Shown: positions 12,281-24,279, counted from the stretch's first letter. The stretch is 64,000 nt of DNA from Cyanoderma ruficeps (GCA_008694505.1 VZDJ01000346.1:11029191-11093190), one strand, 5' to 3'. The notes: generated from the sequence alone by a model not told the origin. Numbers and translations are program-made.

Positions 12281-12844
12281 ATGATCTTGTTAGTAGTGTT
12301 CCAGTGTTTTGTGGCTAAGTTCCTAATCACAGATATCTATAGCCCGACTTCTGAAAAACAAAATGTTACTTTAGTTCTTTTAACACTGTCAGCAGCAATG
12401 TGTAATGAGAGGATGTGTTTATACTGTTGGACTGGATTTCTCACAGGAGTTCTAGGCCACAAAAATCCATACTGCCTATGTGTTGATTTGTCTGCAAGGA
12501 AAAGTTTGGAGGCAGGCAGATGGTTTCAAAGCAACCATAAGTGGTCGCAGCTGACAAGATTCCAGTTGGGATTCCAGTTTGCCCATGTACTCTGCCCCCT
12601 CCTTGCACCAAGCACAAGGCACCGTAACTCTGCCCAATGCTGTGACATGCAGTGCTGCAGTGAGCAGCTCTCACTACTCACTTCCTCTGTAACAGCAGCA
12701 AAAGTGGTGAGGATGAGCATTGTTTTCCCACAAGTAGTGGTTTGGTTGCACAAATCTGTCCCAGGCCTGGTACACACAGATCAGGAAACCATTTCACTTA
12801 GAAATAAAACCCCAGAGTGGAACATCTTTGTTCCCCTGAGATGA
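12281..12844 (+). other. Longest open frame, 187 codons, unrecognised
   Basis: A single ATG-to-stop frame of 187 codons. The predicted protein starts with a hydrophobic stretch (residues 1-18, MILLVVFQCFVAKFLITD) that could be a signal anchor, and it is rich in Cys and Leu. Cys pairs include CLYC near residues 47-50 and a CCDMQCC cluster near residue 120. I recognise no family. The flanks show no clear splice acceptor or donor, and no TATA box or poly(A) signal was identified. Two antisense frames of 77-83 codons overlap it. It follows the truncated LTR by 260 bp. It is most likely a chance frame, but its length makes it the first candidate to test. Confidence 0.15.
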
Positions 12845-13634
12845 GTCTTCGGTCCTTCAATCTTGAGTAGCTCACCACATTTACCCTTGCTACTAAGCTG
12901 GTCCTCATCCTTTACAAAGGGTCTATGACCAAATCAGATCATCCATCCTGTCTGTATTAGTTTCCAGGACACAGAAGTTTCTTCCCCAGCCCAGTCTGTA
13001 GCCATGGCAGTGACACTTTCCTTCCAGTCCAGGATAAGTGAAAGCTAAGCTGCCTCACCTAGCCAGCATTACAGCATTACTTTGCAAGGTCTGCTTGCTG
13101 TTGGTGAGGGGAGCAAGGCTGAAGAGCAGACAATGGTATCTTTAGAGAGAGGACATGCTCTGCACACACTTGCTTATGGAGGGTATACTGATAGCCAGTG
13201 GCCAGAGCTGAGTGCCTGGGATTAGGAAGACTCTCCAAAGGACCACCCCCTCTCCCAGTCTCCTCCACATATGCATTTTTGCTGTTCTCCCTTCATCCAC
13301 CCAGCAATAAAGCAAGCACTGTGAAGGGGTTTTACGCTCTACTAGTCACACTTGCAGGTCCCCAGACCTGTACTGCAAATCTAGTCCTCATCTGTCAGCC
13401 ATGTAAATAGGCAAATTTCAAGTCTTTTTAGTTGCAGGCTGTGGTGTAGTAGTTATAACAGTCCAGACTAGATCACATTTTTGTCCAGTGTGGGTTAATG
13501 TGGCATTAAGCAGAGGTACTATAATCAGAACACACCACCACTTCACTAATCGCAAATGCCGATTTTGCTTTCCAGGGACTCATGAAGGAGCCATGGGTAC
13601 TCTAACTACATCTCTAGATGTAGGTCAAGCATTA

Positions 13635-13652
13635 AGACAGACAGACAGACAG
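13635..13652 (+). repeat. (AGAC)n microsatellite
   Basis: About four tandem AGAC units, interspersed in otherwise unique sequence. Confidence 0.85.
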
Positions 13653-14940
13653 TGGGGTAGTACCATTAACATGGTGCCTTCAGGGAGACAGCTGTATCTG
13701 CCAGGAAACCAGGTCTTGCAGACTGGGGCCAGAGATCTTTTCCAGGCAATTCTCCAGGATCCAGGCCTGCAGACAACTAAGCCCAGCCTTGACAAAGGAA
13801 TATGAGTGGTGACCTGGCACAAGCCTGACTTCTAATGTAGAGTCTGTCCTCTTCTCTTTTCCAACATATTGGGATGCAGATTTGGAGGAGTGAAGATTTT
13901 TTTCCCAGGAGACCATGTGGCTGTAAGTACATGCTCAAAATGACAGGATGAGGAAATGAAAAATAGAACACAAAAAATATGAGTATCAGCACTAAGTTTC
14001 TGTGCCTGATTTTTTCCCATTCCTGTTTAACTGCCCATAATCAGAGATGTATTAGAGGATGTCATCAGGTTCTGTAGTACCCAGCTGCCACAGCCATGTA
14101 ACAAGAAATCTCTGTCAGGGAGTGCATGCAAACCCAGAGGATGAGGAGGAAGATGGCATTTGGACCTGTTAAGATCTAAAAGAGTAACAGGAGCATATGT
14201 TAAGCATGTGTTTTGGAAAACATAGATCTGATTTCCAGAGGGAGTATTTAAATATATTTCCAGGTCAAGACGGACAGAGAAGGATGAGATTTTTGCCTTT
14301 GGGGTACAGGTACCTCAAAAAGAAAAGTAAAAATCATTGGTCTCTGTGGATAGGGCTATTCCCCGAACAGGGACAGATGCATCTTCTCTGTACAAGACAG
14401 AGGTTTATCTTTTGCTGCTTTATAGCAGAGTTGCCATAGAGCAACTGTTTTGCTGAAATGAAATATCTGCTCTTTGGTTTTCCATGGGAGTCAGCTTCTG
14501 GCAGAAGACAGAATGTTTTCCTCCTCTTGAGGTTTTGTGCACATTGTGGGCTGTGTTAGATGTGGCAGGGCAAGTGATCTCACTAGTGCATTTTGGTTTC
14601 CTTATTTTAAAACTGCAAAGAACAGAATAAGGAGTCCATCCTTGATTGGAAGTTTTGACCAAATATTAAACTGTGTTTCCAGAAATTTAAAATACCTTAG
14701 GACTTTCCCCAAATCAAATCACTTCAATGCCTGTCTACTCATTGAGCTAATAAAGTTGTGGCAATAGCTAAAGAATATAGCTAATATAGCTAAATACAGG
14801 TGCTGACATTTATATGCAGAGGGGAAAACATACTTTATGAGTCTAATGGTATGCATTTGGTTCTGCTGTTTGTACACTCAGAAACAAACCAACCAAAAAA
14901 AGCAAATTCATAATGATGGTTGTTCCTGATGTAGAGGTGA

Positions 14941-15219
14941 TGCTGTTTTACACCACGACCACACAGACTCTGAGATTCAGAAGGCTGAAAATGACTCTTT
15001 TATTTTTGGGATGTGTCTTCCTTTTATACTATTTTACACAGACCAATTTGATTGATGAAACAAAGGCAAACCTCTTCAATCACACTGATTAGACCAGAGG
15101 GACATCAAGAAGAAGTCCCTCCTAGGAAAAGGAATGAATAACATAGATACAGTTACAAAAACATTTCTCCTGTTTACAGAAAATTTCCTGGGAAAAAAGA
15201 ATTTCAGAAAACCAAAACA
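14941..15219 (-). mobile_element. Endogenous retrovirus LTR (antisense)
   Basis: On the minus strand the element begins tgttttgg and ends acagca, giving the TG...CA ends typical of an LTR. Minus-strand promoter and processing signals are visible. A TATA box (tataaaagg) lies at 15020-15028 and a poly(A) signal (AATAAA) lies at 14999-15004, about 20 bases apart as in retroviruses with a short R region. From memory the sequence matches a passerine ERV LTR. Flanking 4-6 bp duplications were not found, so one boundary may be eroded. No coding interior is present beside it, which suggests a solo LTR. Confidence 0.72.
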
Positions 15220-16394
15220 CCTCAGGCATGGAACCAGGGCTACATAGAGGTATGAGTGGTCAAGTACATGGTTGTAGCAATGGGTGGCAATGCCTCATTA
15301 CCCAGTGGAGTTCACTCAGGGATGGCTCTCCAGAACTGCTGACTGTAGAGAGAAGGCATAAGCAGGTTATCAGGTGGCACAACCTGCATTTATTCCATTT
15401 GATTTTGAGGAAAAGGTAAGTATTGGTGAGTTGGCAGCAAGTATCATGTGGCCTTCCAGTCACAGGTCTCATGGGACTTGCTGTGAGCTGTGGGAGCACT
15501 AGGCAGCATGGTCATGCAGATGCCTAACAGTGCAGTGAAGGCTGAAATTATATATTGATCATATTTCGCATGTTACATTTTAATCTGATTATTACATTTA
15601 AAATGCCTGCTTTACAGATCTTGGACTGCTAGATCACTGAAGCCAAACAGTAACTTTTAAGCAACAACAGAATAATTTTAAGAATGCAATAAGAAACAAA
15701 TGAAATTACAGCAGGGTTTCTGCTGTGACTGTAAATCAATTTCTTACTGAGTGTGATCAGCTTTTCCTCTCTGGGAGAGGAATGTGACAGACAGGACCTG
15801 CCCTTTGCTCTGTGAACAGATGAAGGGCTGGTGGGGCAAATTGTTTCTGGTGAAGACTGCTTTGGCTCACCAGACACTCGGATTCAGAAATTTTCTAATT
15901 ACATAAATGGTGAATTGGAGCACTGACAGTCCTTCTCCCAGTGTTAGAGAGGGTGTCAGTGTCACCACCTCTTGCTAATTCCCTGCATTATACAGTGCAT
16001 GTAGATGAAGGCAGCAAAGCGTTTCCTTTACCTTAAGCTATGAAATAATTGGAAGTACAATTTAAATCCCTCGGTGCTGGAGGGATGGGTAAAGGCAGTG
16101 GAAGGGCTAAAGATGGGCAAGAGGTGGGTAAGAGTTGGGCAGTCAAGCTGTGTCTTCTCAGTCTCAAAACTCATTCAGTTGTAAATCAGATGACCTTTGT
16201 GCTATTTTTCAATTTACTTTTCATGGAGACATTCAGAAAATGCAGCAGCCTAAAGCAAAAGCTTAGCAAGCCAGGCTGCAAGTCAAGGCTTGCTTATTAT
16301 GACCTTTACTCATGAGGACTATCTGCAATTTCTGAAATGGTTTTCTTTTACCAATTGTCAGAGACTGAAATGTTATGGTTCATGTCTTAAACAT
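15220..16394. other. Unique DNA between LTRs
   Basis: About 1.2 kb without recognisable gene or repeat. Frames at 15228-15419 and 16049-16315 are short and unrecognised. A splice-donor-like AAAAGGTAAGT lies near 15411-15421, but I found no convincing paired acceptor or coding exon. Confidence 0.4.
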
Positions 16395-17385
16395 TGTTAT
16401 GACGGACCTTTTGCCCATGACAAATCTATAAAGAAGGTGTGATCACCAAAGCCCTCCCCTCCATAAAGATGCCTCCTAAGGGGAACTTTGGACTATGAGT
16501 TAAACCACCTAAGGGAAATTAAGACAGAAGTGACATTATTGTTCCATCATTTCAGGTCTAGGAAAAAGCAAACAAGGCTGAGGAAGAAGAATGCATCCAC
16601 AAGAAAGCCAAACACAGCAGCTGTCCCGAACATCATCCCTGTCTGGGTTCCATGGGGTGGGGGAAGCCATGGCCCTCAGGCTCTCTGTTGAGGGCAGGTT
16701 TGCATAGACTTCCCCCTACTCCAACCAAGGGGGGAGGAGGAGAGTTTTGGGTGTGTGGCATAACCTCAGGTCAGACACAGTGATCACCCATCCTGCCTTA
16801 CACAAATGGCTTAGTTGTAAAAGCCCCCACCCTGGGAAGGCCATATCCATTCACATTCACATGAGAGGCAGCTGAGGGGGTGTCATAACGCATCAAAGAC
16901 ACCCCCCCCCCCCCNCCCCCCCCCAAAGTGCTCTACAAACTTATTCCTGAGGCTTTGCACCAGAGCACTGTACATGATGCAAAGAGATTCAACAGATCCA
17001 AAGTCTGTCACAAGAGACAGTGTCAAAACTGCCTGCCCCTCTCCAAGGTGGTACCTGGGCATTCCCATCTGACTTAAATGTATATTAATCTATCAGATTC
17101 TATGTTTTTGTGGGGGACCCTCACCACCAAGACTGGATGCAGAGGATCAATGGAACATTGTTGGGATCCATGGAGTGGTGTGGAGTGGTTATTTTCTACT
17201 TAATCTGTCTCTGTCACTGTCTTTCTGTCCCTCCACCTCTTTTGTCTTTCTTTCTTTTTCTTTCTCTCTTTCGCTTTCATTTACTTTTATATAAAATCCA
17301 TACTGTTGACTTTGGCCTATGGTCTTGTTTGCATCTCAGTCCGGGCAGAGACATTTCTAATAATTTAAAGAACTGGATCATAACA
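16395..17385 (+). mobile_element. Solo LTR of an endogenous retrovirus (sense)
   Basis: The 991-bp element has perfect 8-bp inverted ends: tgttatga at 16395-16402 and tcataaca at 17378-17385. Its 3' part has a C/T-rich tract (17210-17280), an ATAAAA polyadenylation-like word near 17290 and the sequence tggtcttgtttgcatctcag, as remembered from passerine ERV LTRs. The flanking pentamers (aacat and cccat) agree at only three positions, so a target duplication is at best decayed. A poly-C run containing an N lies inside at 16902-16924. No gag, pol or env interior adjoins it. Its relative on the opposite strand lies at 18449-20396. Confidence 0.85.
16902..16924. repeat. Poly-C run with one ambiguous base (N at 16915)
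   Basis: A C homopolymer interrupted only by N at 16915, which is the only ambiguous base I noticed in the window. It sits within the solo LTR and probably reflects uncertain homopolymer length rather than a biological feature. Confidence 0.95.
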
Positions 17386-18448
17386 CCCATGTAGTATGTA
17401 TTTTCTAACCAGTGGAGAAAATGCAAAACTTGTCACAAAAAGCATAAAATTCATGAACGGTAATTGAAAGGATGCAGTTTACAATAGGCTGCATCGTAGT
17501 GCCTGAGCTTGGCAGGAAAATTTACTTCTGTTAAGTAGTAGCTTCTGGTTCATGAAAAACTCTTTGATTATATAATTTTCTGGAGTTAATTGAGACTCAA
17601 GTTATAAAGGGCAGCATGGTATAAAATGTGACAGGCATTGTACATGGAAGCCTTCATTGTAAATACTGTGAATGGGATGATGCAAAAAGATATAAGGTAA
17701 ACGCAGAAAATGTTAGGAAGGTTCTGTGAGGGAAAACTCTGAGTGATATGGTGAAAAGGAAGACCAGCTGCAGATGGATGCAGAGCTGGCTGCATTTAGT
17801 CTGTGCCAGAGCAAAGACAAGGCTCAGGGAGGTCACGCTGCAGCAAAGCCACCATAGTCAGTATGGGAGATTATGAGCACCTATAAATAAGCTATGATCT
17901 AAGAACTGCCTAACAGGATGTGAAGGGTGAAGTGAGAACTTGATTCCAATTCAGTTGGAAAACTTTAAGATTGCAGTAATAATTTCAGCATCCACTTCAG
18001 AACTGAAGTTCAATGGAGCAATACATTATTAATATCCCTCCTTTTCTATACATCTTCTTTCCCCAGTGTGCTACCATGTCTGTGAGTTCACTTTCGAAGC
18101 ACCCTTCTGTTTCAGCAATGATTCTTTTGTTTCCATCATCTTTCCTCATTCCAGGGTTTGGGGTTTTTTTGTCCTTTTGCTTTTTTTTCCCAGCTCCCTG
18201 CCATTAATTTCTATCTATTTCCCCTCTTACCTTGCTTAGTCCCATGTCCCTCTTTACCAGCTCAGTCCTAGTCAATGCTTGCAGATAAAAAAATATATGT
18301 TAGATTCATCACTGACTGCTGTTTTTAAATGCAACTCTCGATTTCAGCAGCCAGAAGCCTTTTATTGGCATCATGCTAGAATAATGACACAGGTGGGGAA
18401 AGGGAATTGGACTCCCAATATTTACAGTTGTTAAAATTACAGACTTGG
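17386..18448. other. Spacer between inverted LTR relatives
   Basis: About 1.06 kb separates the sense LTR from its antisense relative. I see no retroviral interior, primer-binding site or polypurine tract next to either LTR, and no recognisable gene. Short frames at 17586-17836 (minus) and 18013-18207 (plus) are unrecognised; the latter is a T-rich hydrophobic frame. Confidence 0.45.
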
Positions 18449-20396
18449 TGTTATGACCTGTCCCTGAAGGTGACGGTAAGTGAAGTTCTTTTTAATAGAT
18501 TCCCTTGGGGTGGTTTAGAGTGAAACAATAGTGAATGATCAGTGTTTAAATATATGTGTGTGTGTAAGGTTTATTTTGGAACAATTTAGTTGCAATAGAA
18601 TGGAGATATGTAGCCATTTTGGTTATTATTCTCTATAGTAATAGAACAATATAGAAGTATAAAGATATCACTTAAGAAAATACATAAGGAAAAGAAAGAA
18701 AAAGAAAGGGTAGGAGTGGATTGTGGAGAGGAAAATATCACCACCTTGGATCTAGAAATGAGACTTGATAATTTCCATTTCCATGTTCGCTGGTTGAAGT
18801 GGTCATGACAATCTTGATCCATTGGGGTAGGGGAGGCCCACAAAACACAGACATCAATGGGTTAATATAAATTCAGGTTTATGTGGGTGTCCTGGGTTAT
18901 AATGTCTATTCAATTTCATCTGCTGAAAAAAACAGTTGGGGGCGGGTGCCTTTTGATAATGGCCCAACAGTTAATATCAGGTAGAGCATTGTTCTTATCT
19001 TTCTTCATAATGGGCCATTAACACTCTTCCCAAGCCGTCTCCCTTTCCCAACACATACCCACATCCTATCATACCTATTGTGAGATGCTCCACCCAGTGG
19101 GAGGAGCCAGCCATTCTTACCTGGATAAAGCTGGAACTTTAAACCAGAACAGGGTCTTGCTTCATCTGATTACCGGAGGAAGGCTGGACCCTTCTCACCA
19201 CCTCAGGACCCTTTCTTTTCTGCTACTGGATCATTTCTGCCTCAGCGGAGCCGTACCTGCCATTCCAGGAGGACTCACTTTTGGACTGCTTCCGACACCC
19301 TGACTAACAAGGTTGTAGCTTTGACCCTGTCAGGGCTTTCCAAAATTGTTGTTTGTTTGTTTGCTGGTTTGGTGGGGTGGTTTTGTTTTTTTTTCTTTTC
19401 TACCACATTTGTATTCTTATATTCTTAGTAAAAAGCTGTTATTCCTGCCCCCAAATCTTTGCCTGAGAGCCGTTAATTGCAAAATTAGAACTTGGCGGGG
19501 GGTGAGGGGTTTACATCCTCTATTCTAAGGGGAAGCCCAGTTTCCCTGGCAGATACCTGTCTTTCTAAACCAAGACAGTGGGAATGCCCAGGTACCACCC
19601 CTGAGGGGGCAGTTTTACACTGCCTGATGTAACCCTGTAGGTCTGTTGCAATGCTGTGGATCATGCACAATCCTCTGAGATGGAAGGCCTCAGAAATGTG
19701 TCTTGGGAGCACTTTGGGGATCTGTGATGGTACATGACATGTTCTAAGACATGGCAGCTGTCTCTCACATCAGCCAGCATAGCTGAACCAGTTATGCCCC
19801 ATCAGAAGGGATGCATACCTTCAGACCTACATGAGAATGTCTTGGTACTTCCCTGGAGAGGAGCAAGTTTTACAACTAAGACAGTTGTGTAAGGGAGGAA
19901 ATTGGCTTGATAAAAAGCATTATCCCACCTAGTAGCATCTGTTTTTTATTGGCCCTCCCCCTATGTGGCTCAAACCCCTGTTTGTTACTAAACAAAGATT
20001 GGTTTTCATGGTCATCTTCTGGTGATGAGTGCTCACCACCTCTGTCTTATGCAGGTCAGAGATTTCACCACCACACATAAAAACATCTCCTCCCCCGATT
20101 TTGCTGGGTGTGCAAATCTGGCCTCACCAAAACACCCTGCTGTTTTTGCAAATGGCCAATAGTTTGAGCCATTAACCATTAGCATTTCAGTCCCCCAGTC
20201 CATAAGGCTCAAAAGGAGTTGAAACTCTGCAGTTAGTTCTGCATCATGCCCTTACACATACAGTTGTTTCCCCTCTGTGCTATGCCTCCAGCGTAAGGGG
20301 GTCAAGGTGCTGGAGGACAGGTCAGTTCAAAGTGGGGAGGACATTTATGAGACCAAGAGACCTCTCTTCTAGAGTGACAGACTATTTCCCACAACA
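18449..20396 (-). mobile_element. Antisense LTR split by a later LTR insertion
   Basis: On the minus strand this is a relative of the LTR at 16395-17385. Reverse-complementing that LTR gives colinear matches to this region. These include gaatgcccaggtaccac just after the nested element (19582), gagcactttgggg near 19709, ttttacaactaag near 19869, and a cacaaaa...ttaatata block before the nested element (18841-18870). The homology stops at 18887 and resumes at 19578, exactly where the younger LTR sits. The left end tgttatga at 18449 is clear. The right end near 20396 (cccacaaca) is less certain, and no matching target duplication was seen. Excluding the insertion, the element is about 1.25 kb. 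Confidence 0.78.
18888..19577 (+). mobile_element. Nested solo LTR with perfect 5-bp target duplication
   Basis: The 690-bp element begins tgtcctggg and ends ccaagaca (TGTC...GACA inverted ends). It is flanked by identical pentamers gtggg at 18883-18887 and 19578-19582. A 5-bp duplication is typical of ERVL-class integration. Internal landmarks include gtgagatgctccacccagtg near 19080 and the gggtttacatcctctattct block near 19506. These match a passerine LTR family from memory. It lies inside the antisense LTR 18449-20396 and therefore inserted later. No internal coding region remains, consistent with LTR-LTR recombination to a solo copy. The 60-75 codon frames inside it are accidental. Confidence 0.9.
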
Positions 20397-21544
20397 CGCC
20401 AAGATGCAGCACTGCAGTAGAATTTGGGGATAAATCAGGAACCCCTGACTCTGAGCAAGGGCACCAAATGTCTGTGGTTTGCACAGACTTGACCTTTTTT
20501 CCAGTCCCCAAAAATCTTTCTGGATGAACAGCTGAAACATGAAAGCCCTTTGATGACAAAATCATCCATACTATACTTCGTTGTCCCAAAGTGATGTTGA
20601 GCTGATGCTTCTCTTAGTGCTCTTACACAACAAAAAGATCATATCCTCTGCATTTGGCAGCACAGATTCTAATTCTGACCCTAAAGACTGTCTATCAAAA
20701 TTTTCCCTTGGGCAAAAGACCAAGTGGTTAACAAAGAGGAAAACAGTAACAGTCCAGCTTTAAACAATGAAGGGGTGTTCCAATGCCCCAAGGATAAACA
20801 CAGTCTCGTATTTGGATTATCCAACAGCATCAGGCAGTGCCACAACTGATGGTCCTGGTGCAGGAGCAACCTCAAGCTCCTCTAAAGCCAAATGCAGAGT
20901 GATGTTCAAAGACTGATCAGTCTGATCTTACATTTTCATGGATAGTCCAAGTGATAAAAGCATTAAAATCAATGTACATGCTCTGCAGAGTCACAGAACT
21001 CCTGTGAACATCAAGGAAGGATGAGACAGTCACACTGAACACAGAGTCTGCCTATGAGACAGTGGTTGTCTTTTCCTGGCACAAAGGGTCACACAGTGAC
21101 AAAGGGTTGCTCCACAGCTGGAGACTACTCATTGATGTGGAGGGAAATCTATTGTAAATCTAAAATACAAGCAGCCAAATGCATTGGTTTTTTTGTTTTG
21201 CTTTGGTGGGGAGGTTTTTTGTTTGTTTAGTTTTTCAGTTATTGACATAATTTTTCTGTTTGCATTGCAAGCTAGTTTCTTGGAATTTTTCAGTACCATG
21301 AGAGTAAAACAACATGTGCCAATATATATCCTTACACAGTATGTACTGCAGTAAGTATAATTCTTACTAATTGTTGCCTCTGGAAAAAGAGGGATTTCTT
21401 CCTCTCCCTTTGGTATGGGCATTTCTGCCAATTGTTAACATTTTTTTTAAAACATGTCTATAGTATGCTCACCTAGACATGACACGACACTCCAAAAAAA
21501 GCTTAAATTAGGCACACTATTTTCAAACCTGGTTTCTTAAAACT

Positions 21545-21590
21545 TAATTGTATAAATAAAATTGTAATTGTATATAATTGTATAAATAAA
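21545..21590. repeat. 30-bp AT-rich tandem duplication
   Basis: The word taattgtataaataaa occurs at 21545, and a near-copy starts 30 bases later at 21575. It is a short local duplication with no evident function. Confidence 0.75.
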
Positions 21591-22279
21591 GCTGTGGTCA
21601 GTGAAACTTCTTACTAGTCTGTGTGTTAGCATCAGTAATGTAAGTATCAGTAATCAATCAGTATGTTAAGTATCAGTTCTCTAGAAAATTAAGGCTCCAA
21701 TAAAATCATCTATCATTAATTAAAAATGTTTTTTAATGACTTATTTTAATATCTGAATGTTGAAAGCAATGTAAATGAGACATTTGCAGAACTAATACTC
21801 AGTACATCATGAACACTCAATTGCTGTCCATCAGTCTACTAATAATTATCACATGCATAGTTAGAATTAAAAATTTAGATTTGCTTTTTTGCTGTGATAA
21901 ATTGATTTATAAAAGGCCTGAAACATAATATCAGTGTAAAAACTTTTTTTCTGCCCTTAGCTGAGAAAGTTTTTTTTTAACTCCTGAGAGTTGTTGCTGG
22001 CTAGCTGTTAGAGCATGTGGGAAGACAGGATCAAATGTACAATTTTGGAGAATACAGCTGCCATTAGTTGAGCACAGAACATGAATTAGTGTGACTGCAC
22101 TGCTGAAAATGTTCAGTGTCTTAAAAAAAAAAGCCTCCATCTAATATCAGTCAATTTAAATGCATTAGTTCTGAGAGTTTTTTTGCTATTTGTCATCACA
22201 AGAAGCCAAGATATTTTATGGCCTTTCATGTAGAAAAAGCATTGGATTATGTTAAATGTATGTGTGTACGTATATACAC

Positions 22280-22280
<1 letters not shown>

Positions 22281-22313
<33 letters not shown>

Positions 22314-22318
22314 TATAT
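22281..22318 (+). repeat. Compound (TA)n(CA)n microsatellite
   Basis: A TA run is followed directly by about nine CA units. It is likely polymorphic. Confidence 0.92.
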
Positions 22319-22673
22319 TCCATATAAAAGCTATCTTCAGGATACATAGAGACTGCAAAACCAGCCAAAGTTAAATGTGTCAGCACAACCTCTTGCATAT
22401 TCATTATATGCAGATTTTTGGAACATATTCTTTCACACTACTGTCTATGGAATACTTTAAAACCTGTTTTCATTAGAAAAACCTTCCTATTCTCTAAGAA
22501 CCATAGCAGCACACCATCCCAAAATAAGCTTTTTGACAGCCCTACAGACTGAGTGTGCTGTTGCATTATTGGTTCTTAGTTGCCTGTTCTTTGCTGGGCC
22601 ATCCCCATTTTGGAGGTAGGAATCTCAGGGGGATACTTCCCTTTTACACTTGCTGTCAGCATGGCCAGCAGAT

Positions 22674-22958
22674 TCAGTCCACCCAGGTCTCTGGTTTCAG
22701 TTCACCCAGATGGCCCAAAAGTAGAGGCATGACTATTTTCATTCGAAAAGCTGTGGATGCGAACAGGATTACAATGAGCAGCTGGGGTACAATAATATCT
22801 CCAATCTCGTATAGCCAGCTTGGACATGGAGGGGCATCCACAGCCTCACACCAGAAAAATAGTGGTTTTGCTGAGATGGCTGTTACCAATTCCCAAAACA
22901 GAATTAAGGCATGTAGCATTTGATCATCTGCTTTCTTTTTTATATTTTTTAAATTCAT
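22674..22958 (-). other. Unrecognised 94-codon hydrophobic frame, possible exon or retrocopy remnant
   Basis: On the minus strand an ATG-to-stop frame encodes two hydrophobic segments, roughly residues 18-34 (ALILFWELVTAISAKPL) and residues 52-68 (IGDIIVPQLLIVILFAS), with a Cys- and Pro-containing loop between them. A good splice-acceptor-like tract (tttggtttctacag on the minus strand, 22979-22992) lies just upstream of the ATG. In the ATG frame a stop codon sits between that acceptor and the ATG, so a spliced message would have to start translation here or shift frame. I do not recognise the protein. It could be a real small exon, a decayed gene fragment, or chance. Confidence 0.2.
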
Positions 22959-24279
22959 CTCTCAGTGGAGTCTTTGCCTGTAGAAACCAAAAATGACAGT
23001 GAAATACCAAGAGATTTCACATCTAGACCTGACATTACATCTTTGCCTTGAACAGCATCCAAAATTTTGAAACTGATTACCATATGGATCACAGGTCTTC
23101 ATGTATTAATCAGTCTTTCAATAAAGCAGTAATTAAGACGTGGATCACAGGTCTGCCTAGAAAATCCTTTTAGAAACCAGAAATCAGGTCCTGAGGCAAA
23201 GCTAATGATTTACCTTTGGAGTACAGTAGATCTGCTTACCTGAAGTTCCAGCTTTGATGTGGTGGTTTTTCAGTTCCCTCTCATTATTGATTCCCATGAC
23301 TACCTCTGTAAAGATATGGCCTGCATAGGCCCAAGCAGCATCCCAGATACACTGAAGTTCCCATGTCTGAAGTTCTTAGAAAAATTCTTGGATCCTGGTT
23401 AATCTTAGAATCAAAAAATCACAACTTGAACCAATTTTTTTTGCTTCAGTGACTTGAGAGAACAGCCTTTGTAAGAGGAAGACATACCACAAATCTTATA
23501 ATATTTCTAATATTAGTGTTCTTTACAGTCAGTAAGTTCACCTTCTAAAATTCTCAGTCATTATATTCCCCTCTTCCTAAAGAATTATTGAAATTAGATT
23601 GTACGGTTCTGTAGTTTGATACCTACATTGAGAAGGTAGACAATTTTTTATTTCAGATGTACATTAAATACTTGAAATAAATCTTTAGCTCTTCTCTCTT
23701 AACCTTAACTATAGGACAAAAAAAATTGTAACGAGCTACTCCTAAGTGACCGACCCCTTATAAAAATTTTCAGCTTGGCTAGTGTTAGTTGCTCATCTTA
23801 AATGTATATTTTCACTGTTCTAACAGATACTATACCCACTGGGAATGTAAGTTTTTCTTCAAAGAAGACAAGACATCTCATTCAGATTTTCTACAAATTC
23901 CCTGACTATTTTAAGAAGCACTTTCCTCTCGGAAACTAAATTAGGAGTGCCAGCTCTCCTGACCCATCCTGCCAGCCTTTCAGTCATTCAGCCTTTCTGT
24001 AAGAGACAGAGAAATTTGATCCCTACAATGTATTAACTTTTTGTTCCTTCTTTGAACTTGGCCAACAAACTGGGTCAATTAACATAAATGGCAAAAGAGG
24101 CTGGACATCTGGGGAATGACACCAAATTCATTTTCCATAAACTTCTAGGTAACCAGATGGCAAATGATTCAAAGGCCTATTTTCAAGAACCAGCTGTATA
24201 GTCCAGTTACCAGTATGGTTATAAGTCAAGCTTTACAGTAAGAAATTACACCTATAACTTTTCCAATGACCTTGTATTT

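Larger units (their letters stand above)
12021..14940. other. Moderately GC-richer unique DNA with unrecognised frames
   Basis: This block is less AT-rich than its neighbours and therefore has more chance open frames on both strands, including the longest frame in the window (listed separately). A short (AGAC)n run lies at 13635-13652. I see no CR1 or LTR landmarks and cannot assign a product to any frame. Confidence 0.45.

Noticed and set aside
16395..20396. A single provirus with inverted LTRs
   Set aside because: LTRs of one provirus are direct repeats. These two are inverted, the spacer has no recognised retroviral coding, and no primer-binding site or polypurine tract was found.
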